A stretch of DNA of 64,000 nt, taken from the NCBI RefSeq assembly GCF_031143425.1, contig NC_090442.1:421307776-421371775 (forward strand), given 5' to 3'. Origin of the DNA: Pleurodeles waltl (lineage: Eukaryota > Chordata > Amphibia > Caudata > Salamandridae). A program made the translations under genes and the position numbers. The notes under the pieces were generated by a model. That model was not told where the DNA came from, ran no database searches, and saw only the letters and a list, made by a program, of their open reading frames with translations. This document shows, one piece after another, positions 24,590 through 36,475 of the stretch. The stretch's first letter is position 1. Each line of letters opens with the position of its first letter.

Positions 24590-25710
24590 ATGTGTAATGG
24601 TTTCAGTTAGACCTAGCATCCTTAGCATGGTTTCCTCTGACTTGTTGCCTTCTGACCACCTGTTTTTCAGATTTCATATTTGCCTACTTTAGGATTCTAT
24701 GTGCTTTACCACTGCTGACCAGTGATAAAGTGCAATTGCTCTGTACTCAAAACACGATAATATTGGTTTATCCACAACTGGCAATTTTATTTACTCGTAA
24801 GTCCCCAGTAAAGTGTGCTTTATGTGCCCAGGGCCCGTAAATTAAATGCTAAAAGTGAGCCTGCAGCACTGATTATACCCTCACTACAGTAGCCCTGTAA
24901 ACATGCCTCAGGCCTGGCACTGCAGAGCCTGTGTGGGCACCCACTTGACAGGCTCAAACCTTCCTTTTTATTATAACATATAAGTTACTGCTAATATAGG
25001 ACCTGGTTAGCCCCAAGACCAGTGTGCAGTATATTTAAAAAGTTGGACATGTCATTTTCAGTTTAAAATGTCCAAGTAGTGAAAAACTATAAAAATTGAG
25101 TTTCACTACTGCTAGGCCTATCTCCCCCATACGTTAACATTGGGGTTGCCTTAAAACATCTTTTAAGTGTAATTTCCAAGTGAGAGAAGATAGAAATGTT
25201 AAGTTTGGTATCTCTGGACTCACAATTTAAAATCACAACATATGGTGAAGTTGGATTTTAAATTGTAAGTCTGAAAATGCTACTTTCAAAAAGTTGACAT
25301 TTTCTCACTTTAACCATTCTGGCAGTGCTGGCTGTTCGACTGTGGCGCTACGTCCATGGTCGTAATGTGGCTGTCAGACCACCACATTGGCCCTGGTCTC
25401 AAGACCACCAGGGTCATAATGACCCCCTTAATCTTTAAAAATCCATATCTCTACTTCTTCTTAATGAATTTTTGTCATTTTGGTCTTATTTTACTCAGAT
25501 AAATATTCTCTATTTTTCTAAACTCTTGTGGAGTCTTTGGTGTTTTCAAAGTGTTGCTAAAATGTAAATACTGCACAAATACTTTCCACATTGCCTCTTA
25601 AGTTAAACCTGACTACTCTGTGCCAAGCTACTAGAGGGTCAGCACAGGTTAATTTAGGGTGGGCATCTGAGTTAGCCTGACTAAGATCGTGGTCCCTATG
25701 TGGACAGGGT
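24590..25710 (+). mobile_element. Diverged LTR-like element, copy B
   Basis: Opens with the CCTTAGCATGGTTTCC block and contains GTAAATTAAATGCT and GGCCTATCTCCCCCAT. It closes with a TTGCCTCTTAAGTTAAACCTGA-like end, then GCCAAGCTACTAGAG. The same ordered blocks occur at 47105-49200, and the first block at the start of the complete element at 27363. It is interrupted at 25321-25434 by a multi-hairpin fragment. Ends are approximate. Confidence 0.55.
25321..25434. repeat. Short GGCGGTC-family fragment nested in LTR-like copy B
   Basis: GGTCGTAATGTGGCTGTCAG through CCAGGGTCATAATGACCCCC. It ends in the family's terminal motif and shows internal inverted pairs such as GGTCTcaaGACC. It interrupts otherwise collinear LTR-like sequence, so it inserted later or is part of that copy's lineage. 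Confidence 0.5.
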
Positions 25711-27357
25711 GCATAACTCTGCCAACTAGATAACAATATCTAACAGTTTTCCTTGGATGTAAAAGCACAAACAATATAATTAATAGATCATCTATTTTGC
25801 TGGGTCAAAAATCGTCTAAAAAGAGAGTGTAAGTCAGTGGTAAAATAATCATTATTGAACTGGGTAGAAGTAAACCTTATGCAAAATATTATGTATAGAT
25901 TTTATAGAGGCATGCTGCAAAAAAATGTAGAACTAATTAATAAAGTTTAATCATTATTTCTCATTTATAGCATACTTTGCAATATCTGATGAGTGTATTT
26001 GTTCTATAGCATTAGACACCAACCTAAACTTCTCCTCTGCTATTTAATTGAAGTGTACTTTGTGTGAAGGCCCAACACGCTATGGTACATGAAACATTCA
26101 GTAATGTGTAGTCTATTGTTATATTTTTCTTTAAGCCGAAGAATAGAAAAGGTGATCCTTATTTGCAAAGGACCAAAACATTTTGGGTAAGATAACTTCC
26201 CATATACAGCAGTAAACTCCGTAATTAGATTTTCTTATTTGGAAAAACTGTGGTGAGGAGGGTGTGAATTATTTTGATAATTCTGTAGATATTGCCAGTG
26301 CATTAGAAAAATAAATGCCAGCTTAAAGTCCAGTGGTCCAATTCATAATGGTTAGAATGAACATGCAGTACATATCAGCACCATAAATGAATGCCTTACG
26401 GCAAAGGGGTGAGCAAGAGAAGAAGTGTTGTGATAGTTGGCAACGAGAGTCAGTGATGAAATTTGATTGATGGTGTTGCCGCATACTGCAAGTGGTGTTC
26501 ATTCTGTCCATTATGAATTTAATCATTGGACCATAAGCTAGCACCTGGCCTGCTAATGGCAAAATTACAAATATATGGAAAGGAGTGAGTAATAGTCTCA
26601 AGCATGTGTTGCTCAGATGAAGCAAAACATAATATTGTATGAAGGTTTAAGGAAAATAAAGTGCACCGTTATTTGTGTAGTAGCTTTGATGCAAGTTGTT
26701 CAGGTGAGGGCCAATTGAGAAGAAGGGGACATCTTTAGCCTCATTAACAATAGCCATGATCTGTTCCCTCTGTCTGGGAATAAAACATATTTCCCAAGAA
26801 AGACTAAAGAAAAAACTGTACATTAGGCATAGCAGCTACATATGAAGCAACATGGCATTAGGCTAAATATGAAATAGAATGTAAAACGTCCGTCGTTCAT
26901 GGACCAGAAAGAAGCCTTTGAATAGCTTGACCACAGCCTGCACAGGTATTGCATTAGGAGGGAAGTTATTACTTCTAGGTATAATTATAAACCTGTATAC
27001 ATTACAGGGCAGATCATAAACTAACCCAGCATCTACTGTTGAGTGCCGGAGGCAGCGGGTGGCCCGCTCACTATGGTCCGAATGACCGGAGGGAGCTCAC
27101 TGTCTTGCCATTGGGGTTCCTGGAACCCAAGAAAGTTGTGAAAGCCTACTGGAGGACTCCCCTGCATGGGACAGGGTGGCTCCTCTTTCATTGCTGGCGA
27201 GCGGGCTTCCAGTGGATGTGCGTGAACATGCAGCGCATTACACTACATAATGGACTTACCTGAGACTGGGCCCGTGGTGTTGAAATTTGCTGCAGCATGG
27301 CGCCAGTCTGCTATTCCTGGGGGTGGCAGAGGCCCTGGTGCAGCCCATGGTGAGTGC
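25711..27357. other. Intronic sequence with one foldback element
   Basis: AT-rich DNA without recognisable genes. The foldback at 26334-26533 is listed separately. A GC-richer stretch (27020-27357) precedes the solo LTR-like element and supplies its target site. Confidence 0.45.
26334..26533. repeat. Foldback MITE of about 200 bp
   Basis: Ends TGGTCCAA and TTGGACCA are perfect inverses. Inside them ATTCATAATGGTTAGAATGAACA (by parts, 26341-26363) pairs with 26498-26519 with two mismatches and an 8-bp insertion on the right arm. Confidence 0.65.
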
Positions 27358-27362
27358 CACAG

Positions 27363-29983
27363 TGTAAGGAAATGCCTCCTTGGCATGGTTACCCCCTGAC
27401 TTTTTGCCTTTGCTGATGCCAAGTTATGATTTGAAAGTGTGCTGGGACCCTGCGAACCAGGCCCCAGCACCAGTGTTCTCTCCCTAAACTGTACCTTTGT
27501 CTCCACAATTGGCACAACCCTGGCACCCAGGCAAGTCCCTTGTAACTGGTACCCCTGGTACCAAGGGCCCTGATGCCATGGAAGGTCTCTGAGGGCTGCA
27601 GCATGTCTTATGCTTGCCAGCATGTGTGTGCTGGTGGGGCGAAAATGACTAAGTCGACATGGCACTCCCCTAAGAGTGCCATACCAACCTCACACTGCCT
27701 ATGGCATAGATAAGTCACCCCTCTAGCAGGCCTTACAGCCCTAAGGTAGGGTGCACTATACCACAGGTGAGGGCATAGGTGCATGAGCACTATGGCCCTA
27801 CAGTGTTTAAGCAAAACCTTAGACATTATAAGTGCAGGGTAGTCATAAGTGTATATGGTCTGGGAGTCTGTCAAACACGAACACCACAGCACCATAATGG
27901 CTACACTGACAACTGTGAATTTTGGTATCAAACTTCTCAGCACAATAAATGCACACTGGTGCCAGTGTGCACTTTATACTAAAAATACACCCAGAGGGCA
28001 TCTTAGAGATGCCCCCTGAAAACATACCCGACTCCAGTGTGGGCTGACTATTTTTTGCCAGCCTGCCACACACCAGACATGTTGCAGGCCACATGGGGAG
28101 AGTGTCTTTGTCGCTCTGTGGCCAGGAACAAAGCCTGTACTGGGTGGAGGTGCTTCTCACCTCCTCCTGCAGGAACTGTAACACCTGGCGGTGAGCCTCA
28201 AAGGCTCACCCCCTTTGTTACAGCGCCACAGGGCATCCCAGCTAGTGGAGATGCCCGCCCCTCCGGCCACTGCCCACACTTTTGGCGGCAAGGCTGGAAG
28301 AGATATTGAGAAAAACAAGGAGGAGTCACTCCCCAGTCAGGACAGCACCTAAGGTGTCCTGAGCTGAGGTGACTCTTACTTTTAGAAATTCTCCATCTTG
28401 CAATAGGATTAGGGATGTGCCCCTCTCCCCACAGGGAGGAGGCACAAAGAGGGTGTAGCCACCCTCAGGGCCAGTAGCCATTGGCTACTGCCCTCCCAGA
28501 CCTAAACACACCTCTAAATTGAGTATTTAGGGGCTCCCAGAACGAGGAAGAGAGATTCCTGCAACCTAAAGAAGAAGAAGGACTGCTGACCTGAAGCCCT
28601 GCAGTGAAGACGGAGACGACAACTGATTTGGCCCCAGCCCCACCGGCCTGTCTCCCTACTTAGAAGAAAAACTGCAACAGCGATGCATCCAACAGGGTCC
28701 AGCGACCTCTGAAGCCTTAGAGGACTACCCTGCATCTAAAGGACTTAGAAGCTCCTGAGAACAGTGGCCCTGTTCAAGAAACTGCAACTTTTTGAAACAA
28801 AGAAGCAACTTTTAAAGACCACACTTTTTCCGCCGGAAGCGTGAGACTTTCCACTCTGCACCCGACGCCCCCGGCTCGACCTGCAGAAAACTAACTCTAC
28901 AGGGAGGACTCCCCGGTGACTGCGAGCCCGTGAGTAGCCAGAGTTGACCCCTCTGAGCCCCCACAGCAACACCTGCAGAGGAAATCCAGAGGCTCCCCAT
29001 GACCGCAACTGCCTGCTTCAAGGAACCCGACGCCTGGAAACCACACTGCACCCGCAGCCCCCAGGACCTGAAGGAACCGAACTCCAGTGCAGGAGCGACC
29101 CCCAGGCGACCCTCTGCCTAGCCCAGGTGGTGGCTACCCCGAGGAGCCCCGTGCCTGCCTGCATCGTTGAAGAGACCCCCGGGTCTCCTCATTGATTCCT
29201 ATTGAAAACCCGACGCCTGTTTGCACTATGCTCCCGGCCGCCCTTGTGCTGCTGAGAGTGTACTTTCTGTGCCTGCTTGTGTCCCCCCCCAGTGCCCGAC
29301 AAAACCCCCCTGGTCTGCCCTCCGAAGACGCGGGTACTTACCTGCTGGTAGACTGGAACCGGGGCACCCCTATTTCCATTGAAGCCTATGTGTTTTGGGC
29401 ACCACTTTGACCTCTGCACCTGGCCGGCCCTGAGCTGCTGGTGTGGTAACTTGTGGGTTGCCTTGAACCCCCAATGGTGGGCTACCTTGGACCCAACTTT
29501 GAACCCTGTACGTGTTTTACTTACCTGTGAACCTAACATTTACTTACCTCCCCCAGGAACTGTTGATTTTTTCACTGTGTCTACTTTTAAAATAGCTTAT
29601 TGCCATTTTTGTCAAAACTGTACATGCTATTGTGATAATTCAAAGTTCTTAAAGTACCTAAGTGAAATACCTTCCATTTAAAGTATTGTTTGTAAATCTT
29701 GAACCTGTGGTTCTTAAAATAAACTAAGAAAATATATTTTTCTATATTAAAACCTATTGGCCTGGAATTGTCTTTGAGTGTGTGTTCCTCATTTATTGCT
29801 TGTGTGTGTACAACAAATGCTTAACACTACCCTCTGATAAGCCTACTGCTCGACCACACAACCACATCCTAGAGCATTCGAATTATCTCTTTTTGCCACT
29901 ATCTTACCTCTAAGGGGAACCCTTGGACTCTGTGCACACTGGTTCTTACTTTGAAATAGTACATACAGAGCCAACTTCCTACA
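27363..29983 (+). mobile_element. Solo-LTR-like element of 2.6 kb with 5-bp target duplication
   Basis: Opens TGTAAGGAAATG and closes AACTTCCTACA, so it has TG...CA ends and a short inverted terminus (TGTAGGAA-type). CACAG lies immediately before (27358-27362) and immediately after (29984-29988), a 5-bp target duplication. A polyadenylation signal AATAAA lies near 29718 about 265 bp from the end. There is no internal gag or pol. This fits a solo LTR left by LTR-LTR recombination of a long-LTR retrotransposon, or a noncoding LTR-type element. Open frames within it (for example 28037-28309 and 28944-29681) have no known domain. Relatives are at 24590 and 47105. Confidence 0.75.
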
Positions 29984-29988
29984 CACAG

Positions 29989-30440
29989 CATGGCTCTTTT
30001 TCTTCGTTTTCTGCAGGGTGTCAGTGGGGGAGCCTCACCCTGCATGGCAGTATGAGCCCTCAATAGGATCATCTGCCAAGTTTTCAGATTGCTTATGTGT
30101 GTCATTTCCATATTTTTAGTGTAATTGCGAATGACATTCAACGACAATGAGTGACACTCTCTTTTGACCAAAACAGTGACTTCTGTTGCCCCCTGCCATT
30201 TTGTGGATCCTTTCTCCTCCCTAAAAATGTCAGCCCTTCTTATTCAACAAAATAGAAGATGGACTGAATGACAGTGGAAATCATGGAAAGACTTCCCCAA
30301 CATAAAGACAGCACCACACCTCCAAATGGGCAGCCATCCTTGAATGGTATTAAATCTTACAACAACCATTAAAGGCTCAACTAGGTTTCTCTATCAGCTC
30401 TTTACAATGAATTACTGAATGACCCCATGCTGATTTCAAC
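29989..30440. other. Intronic sequence, nothing recognised
   Basis: Short stretch between the LTR-like element and the LINE. No gene or structured repeat seen. Confidence 0.4.
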
Positions 30441-31023
30441 TGATTACCTTTAAGGGGCAATCCTATTTGGAGTTTTTTTGTTTTTTTTACACAACACCTC
30501 TCAGAATCTGTTTGTAAAAAGTGGAATCCTGGCATCAGCCCCCAATCATGCCATTGATACCCGCTGCCCTCAGCTCCCCCTAGTGCCCCTTTCCAAATCC
30601 GGCATAAATGCTTTCAAGATTAAATACCCCTCCAAACCTTTCTAAACATGCAATGAAAAACTTGAAACACAGGACCTTACGAGATTTCCCAGAAGCCCTC
30701 TTTGCAGACCAATACCACTGCCAATGTAAACATTCCCTTCAAACCGACCTCCTCTTCATACACAACACTGACCTATGGATCAAATCCTTAAACAGTTTTC
30801 TCCCATCTGCCTCTCTCTCCAACATCCCCTTTGGAAGCAAACTCAAATGTTGCTTCCCCTTTGGCCTCTCGGGCAACCTCTCTATTTCTATTTATAACAA
30901 TGGGAAGATCGTGTTCCAAGCCAAAGACACAATCCTAGGCACGATTGACATAATCTTTCCCACCCTCTGGCTCATATATGATCCTTCAGATTCCCCCTTT
31001 CCACCCACCGATAGTCAACCCAT

Positions 31024-31162
31024 GAAAGAGAAAATATGATTTAGAGACACATCTAACCTTGACACAGAAGCCATGACCGTCACTGCCCTTTACACCCTAA
31101 TTGTGATCACACCCCATCTTGACATTAACTAGGCCACCGAAAAGTTCAAATCCTTGAATCCC
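31024..31162 (+). repeat. Internal direct repeat in the LINE, copy 1
   Basis: Begins GAAAGAGAAAATATGATTTA and ends CCTTGAATCCC. It is repeated with modest divergence at 32566-32703, 1542 bp downstream. Copy 2 sits where the EN-RT linker should be; copy 1 lies upstream of the endonuclease and looks displaced. Confidence 0.75.
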
Positions 31163-32565
31163 ACTCCCCCCCACCTGGTCCACCGGGACCACTGATCTCA
31201 CCCCGGACTGTCCCACAATCCGTTATGCCCCCCACAACCCATGTCTCACCGCCTATCCTAGACAGTGAACATCCCTCCCACAAGCCATCCCCACACCACT
31301 CTTCTCCTATCTTCCACAAACTATTATCTCCCACTCTGGTTGCCATTGGCACCCCTCTTTCCTCACCACAGTCGTCCCACAAGTCCCCACCCCCCCTTCC
31401 TTTTTCGTCTCCTGCCCCAAGATCTCCATTCACCAGACACCAACAACCAGCACAACTGGCCCCTTTTTAAACAATATCCTTCCCTCGTTCTCACACCTCT
31501 CTTGAAGAATGGACATCCTCACCTCAGCTTTATTCCAATTTGGTGACTCTCTGTCTTCCCACCACTCCTATCCTCATCACCCCCAGCGGACCCTCCCCCC
31601 ATACCTTCCTAGCATAACCAGAGACAGCCACCTACCCAGACCCAAATAAACATATCCCCCTGACCACGCAGACCTACTGCATCTCCTAAAGAGTTATGCA
31701 GCTTCAATTTCCCCTTCCCCCTCCTCCAATCTACCTGCTTTCCCCTCCTCTTACCTTCCTGTGGGGGGCTGTCTAATGTCCACTATCATCTCTGACGATG
31801 TTAAACCTCATACACACCATCTCAGCGCACACCCATCCCCTCATAACTTGATACAAATCCCAACTATCCTCCAGTATCAACCAGTTCAGAAAGACAACCG
31901 CTTCTCCCTGAACTGCATGCTGCACAATTGTCATTCTTTGTCTTGAGCTTTCAGACTCGATCCTGAATCATAACCTTGACATCCTGATCCTCGCGGACAT
32001 TTGGCTCAATGTCTCATCTAACCATGCTCTTGACCTTCTTCTCACTCCCAACTACTCCATTTTGGAGCACGACCAGGATGATAGACACGTTGGAGTTCTC
32101 GACTCATTCACCAAAACTCTCTGAGATGCCGAACCCTCCTAACAACTCACTTTGAGTCCTTCAAAAGCTTGTCAGCGGAACTGTCCACATCCACTTCCTC
32201 CAACCTCAGACTGAATTTGATATACCATTCACTGGATCTGAACAACACCTTCATCGAGGAATGCATTGATTACTTCACCTCCCAACTTATCAGCTCTGAC
32301 AACAATATCTTCTTTGGTGACTTCAACATCCACTGGGGAGACATGGGCAATAGTGATGTGGACACTTTTACCTCCTTTCTCAGTGCCAACAATCTCCAAC
32401 AACATTGCCATAAACCTATAGACCACAAATGCGCCATTCTGGATCTCATAATCTCCAATTACCCCTAACGTACATTTGTGACCCCATTCCAGTCAACTGG
32501 TCTGATCACATGTAGATCCTGTTCTCTCTAACCTGCTCTTACACCAAAACATATGGTCAAGCCAA

Positions 32566-32703
32566 GAAAGAGAAAATATGATTTAGAGACACATCTAACC
32601 TTGACACAGAGCCTTGGCCGTCATTGTCCTTCCCACCCTAATTATGACCACACCCCATCTTGACATCAACTAGGCCACTGACAAGTTCACCTCCTTGAAT
32701 CCC
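32566..32703 (+). repeat. Internal direct repeat in the LINE, copy 2
   Basis: Counterpart of 31024-31162, in the expected EN-RT linker position. Confidence 0.75.
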
Positions 32704-34960
32704 TTATTGACATATTTTCACCACTGAAGTGCAAATTATCCATACCAAAACCCTCTAGGCCCCGGTTCTCTAAAAAGCTTTATGAAGAACTAGAGCTTAT
32801 CAGAAAATATGAGAAAGAATGGAGAAAAGCACCATCCTTCCTGAGTGTGACTAAGCTTTGCATAGCGAGAAAACAATACAAAGACCAAAACCTCAGAGCT
32901 AAATCCTCCCATATTACAGCCCTTATGAATTCTGCAAAGAGTAGACCAAAGTGCCTGTTCAAGGTTACTGCCCAGTCTACACACCCTGCTATCACTTTGC
33001 CTCCCAAGCCATCCATGTCCTGTTGCAATGACTAAGTGGATTTCTTTGATTAAAAAGAATTAGAGACATCCATATTTCGCTTCCCATTAATGACTCCCTT
33101 GAAATGGTTGAATCTCTTCAGTGGAAATCAATACAACCATGGTCATCTTTCTCTCCAGTCTCCGAGCATGACCTACTACGAACTATCTCTAAAGTAAAAC
33201 ACTCTAACCACCATCATGACGCTATTCTAGGATCTATCAGCAAATCTCTTGCCACACACCTACTTCACATATGGCCCACCTTGGTCAATTCCTCTCTTAA
33301 TCAGGGCCACTTCCCCGAACAACTAAAAATGGGTCAAATCACCCCACTCTTAAAAAAAAGAAACTCTGAAGCCAGCGAACATGAACAACTACCACCCAGT
33401 CTCCACGCTCCCATTATTAAGCAAAGTCATTTAAAGCTGAGTAACGTCCCACCTAACCTCACACATCCAAACAAACAACTTCCTAGACACGCTCAGGTTC
33501 CTGCTAGGGTCACAGTACAGAAACTGCAATCCTCCAAATAGTTGATGATTCCCTTAGAATCCTTAGCTCCAGCAACTCCTGCCTCTTGGTCCTCCTGGAT
33601 TTATCCACTGCATTTGACACTGTCAACCACTATGACCTCCTTTGTATTCTTTAATGACGCATGGGATGAGGAAGAACAGTCCTCAACTGTTTTTCCTCTT
33701 ACCTATCCAACCGTTCCCAAATTGTGAAAATGGGCAACTCATTCTCAAGACCAGTCAGCGTCCCCAAGGTGTCTCCCAAGGTTCAATCCTCTCCCCAGCC
33801 CTCTTCAACCCCTACCTAGAACCACTGTGTGTGATGCTCAGAAACTCAGTGAATCTCTTCCACCTCTATGCCAACGATACCCAAATATACTTGAAAATCT
33901 CATACCCAAATAACATTGCCCTGCTTTCAAATACACTCTCAATTATTCAAAACTTCCTGTCTAACCACCATTTAATACTCAACCCAACTAAAACGGAATT
34001 TCTTTTAATCTCACCTCAGAAAGCAAAAATACATATACCAAAATGAATGGCCAACCTCCCCGCCTTCGTAGGCCACCCTGCCATTGTCACGAGTGCCAGA
34101 TCACTCTGCATCACCCTGGGCAATCGTTTTAATCTCCACACCCACATAGCATCCATGGCCAACTGTGCATGACATCAACTTAGGCAGCTGTGGGACATCA
34201 GACGAATGACTCTGGTACACGTCCTCAAAATAGTGGTTCAGTTTCCCATTCTCTCTAGACTACACTATGGAATTTCTCTTCTCTCAGGCATTCCCAATGA
34301 TCACCTAGGCCCTCAAAATGCTTTGTCGAAGGTCTCAATAAATTTGATTACTTTCCCCCTGCCTTGCTAACCCTCCAGAGGCTCCCCACTGAAACACAGG
34401 CCCTAATTAAAAATTGCTTGCATCACCCACAGAGTGCTGCACTCCTCCTCACCCTGCTATCTAAATGAGAAACTGAAAGTCTCCGGAGCAAATAGGGGTT
34501 CTAGAAATTCCCAATCCCTGCTCCTGGACGCCCCACCTTCAGGCGAAAACAATACATGAATCAGTTCTTCCCTCGCAGCACCACCAGAATCTGGAACTTC
34601 CTGCCTCCCTCACACTCTCTAAACACCTGCCTAGCAACCTTCAAAAAGGACCGCAAGCTCCTCCTATTTGATAGACATGTTGGTTAATTCACCCTGGACC
34701 AGACTTATTACTTTCTCCAATGCGTCCTCAGCTGCTTCATTTAACTGTTCATGTACTCCGCCCTATTGTTGTAACTGTCTCCTGTGGTAATTCCTGTATA
34801 CTTACATTGATGTAAAAGTCTGAATCCAATTATTATTAATGTAACCCGTTGTAACCCAGGATTCTGTGTGTTGTAAAGCACTCTTATGCCTTTGGGCAAT
34901 GCCCGCGCTATATAAAATTGCAAATGAATAAATAAATAAGTAACTAAATCTACTAGTGGC

Positions 34961-35324
34961 TTGGGATGGAGGGCCCTGTGCTTTCCCTCCTTGCCATACA
35001 CCATTGTGTTAATGGGATTGCCATCCATTTGCAGAGAGTGGTACTAGATTAGCAACAATTATGCATATAAGGGAAAAAGTAAAATATGCCCCAATGGTAT
35101 TTTATCACACATCTCTACATTACTGTAACTACACTGGTTGCAACCAGCCTTCAATTGGCATAACTGAGAACATTTTATGTATTTATAAATATGTTAATAT
35201 ACCAAGTTATGCAATGCCTCTCTGTGTACCTTATGGTGCCGTCAGACTTGAAATTGGAACTCTATGGTTCAGCACCCCCTCCAGCAGGGAGACTTTGGGT
35301 CCAGGCCTGCCCTATGGCAAAACA
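34961..35324. other. Intronic sequence, nothing recognised
   Basis: Short interval between the LINE tail and the next multi-hairpin element. Confidence 0.4.
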
Positions 35325-36475
35325 TCTTGGGGGGTCATTATGACCCCGGGGGTAGGTGTAAATATGGCAGTAGTACCGCCAAATTATGAGAATGGAGGGC
35401 TGGCTGCAGCCAACCCTCTACTTCTCCACTCATGCCACCAGGGCTATATCAACCACCGGGCCAGAGATATCAATCTCCAGCACGGGGGCCGGCATAGTAC
35501 CGCCGGCAGCATTATGAGCCTATCTACCACCATGGTTTTCGTGGCGTTAGCAACACTATGAAAACCATGGCGGTAGGCCCTACCGATGACAGGGAAATTC
35601 TTTCCTGTCACTGGTAGGTGGCTCCCCCACCCCCAAAACACACACCTAGCACCCCCACCACCCCTACATCCAAAGCTCCACCCCACAACCCATACACAGA
35701 CTAACCCCCCCAACCCTGACATTCACATGCACCCCCACCCCGATCCAAACACACACACCCATCCCCTCCGATCCAAACACCCCACCCCACCCTCTCCAAT
35801 CCAAACACACACCCCCACCCCCTCCGATCCTCTCACTCACCTCCCACCCCCTATACACGCACACACCCACAGACACGCACCATGCATACACCCAATCACT
35901 CACACTAGCATACATGCATTCATACACACACTGGCATACACGCATTCATACATGTATATTTCCAGACCTGCTCGCACACATTCTTACACACAATCAGACT
36001 GACATGCAGACAGCACTCACTTCACCATTCTTACATGCATTCATTCACATGCTTACCACCACGCAAACAACACAACACAGAGACACATTCACGCACTCAC
36101 ACATTCATGCACATACTCAGACACACACACACAACACCCCTTCACCCTCCCACCCCAATCCCCTGTCAGAAGCCCGACTTACCTTGGTCGTGGAGGGCTT
36201 CCGGCAGGGAATGGGAAGGGGCACTGCTACCGCCAGCAGCACCCCGCTAGCAGAACACCGTAAGGCCGTATCACAGGACATGATACAGCTGGCGGCGTCC
36301 TACTGGCGTGGCGGTGCTGGTGGTACCAGCGCCACCTTACCACCGTCCGCCACCATGAACACTGCCGGATTTCCGCCCTTCTTGTGGCGGACGTCCGGCT
36401 GTGGTCATAATATGGCGGACAGATGGTAGCCGCGATGGCGGTATTTTGGCGGCCATCACCGACGACAAAACAATA
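35325..36475. repeat. Multi-hairpin element with CA/CCC-rich core (copy 1)
   Basis: Left part (35325-35625) opens GGGGGGTCATTATGACCCCG and holds serial inverted pairs such as AAAACCATGGCGGTAGG against CTACCACCATGGTTTT, and GACAGGGAAAttctTTCCTGTC. The core (35626-36150) is a degenerate CACACCC/CACACA tract. The right part (36165-36475) opens with CCCGACTTACCTTGG and holds GGCGG/CCGCC inverted pairs. The same left-core-right plan, with the CTTACCT junction, recurs at 60860-61900. Proline/Thr/His-rich frames through the core are artefacts. Confidence 0.6.

Larger units (their letters stand above)
30440..34960 (+). mobile_element. Degenerate L2/CR1-type LINE, near full length
   Basis: Reading on the + strand, an endonuclease C-terminal block (FFGDFNIHWGD ... 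CAILDLIISN) lies at about 32310-32460. An EN-RT linker follows at about 32720-33030. The reverse transcriptase has GVSQGSILSPALFN near 33766 and YANDTQIYLKIS near 33869, where active elements have YADDTQ; the first catalytic Asp is replaced by Asn. The C-terminal part reaches about 34700. The 3' end has the L2-like GCGCTATATAAAATTGCAAATGAATAAATAAATAAG tail (34904-34939). Many stops and frame changes. The upstream part (30600-31950) is C-rich and may derive from ORF1. A 139-bp segment is present twice (31024-31162 and 32566-32703). Confidence 0.75.

Noticed and set aside
28944..29681. Overlapping frames inside the 2.6-kb LTR-like element as genes
   Set aside because: They lie within a repeat with defined ends, overlap frames on the other strand, and show no domain.
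35586..36429. His/Pro/Thr-rich frames at the first CA-rich core
   Set aside because: Same microsatellite artefact as at 61 kb.
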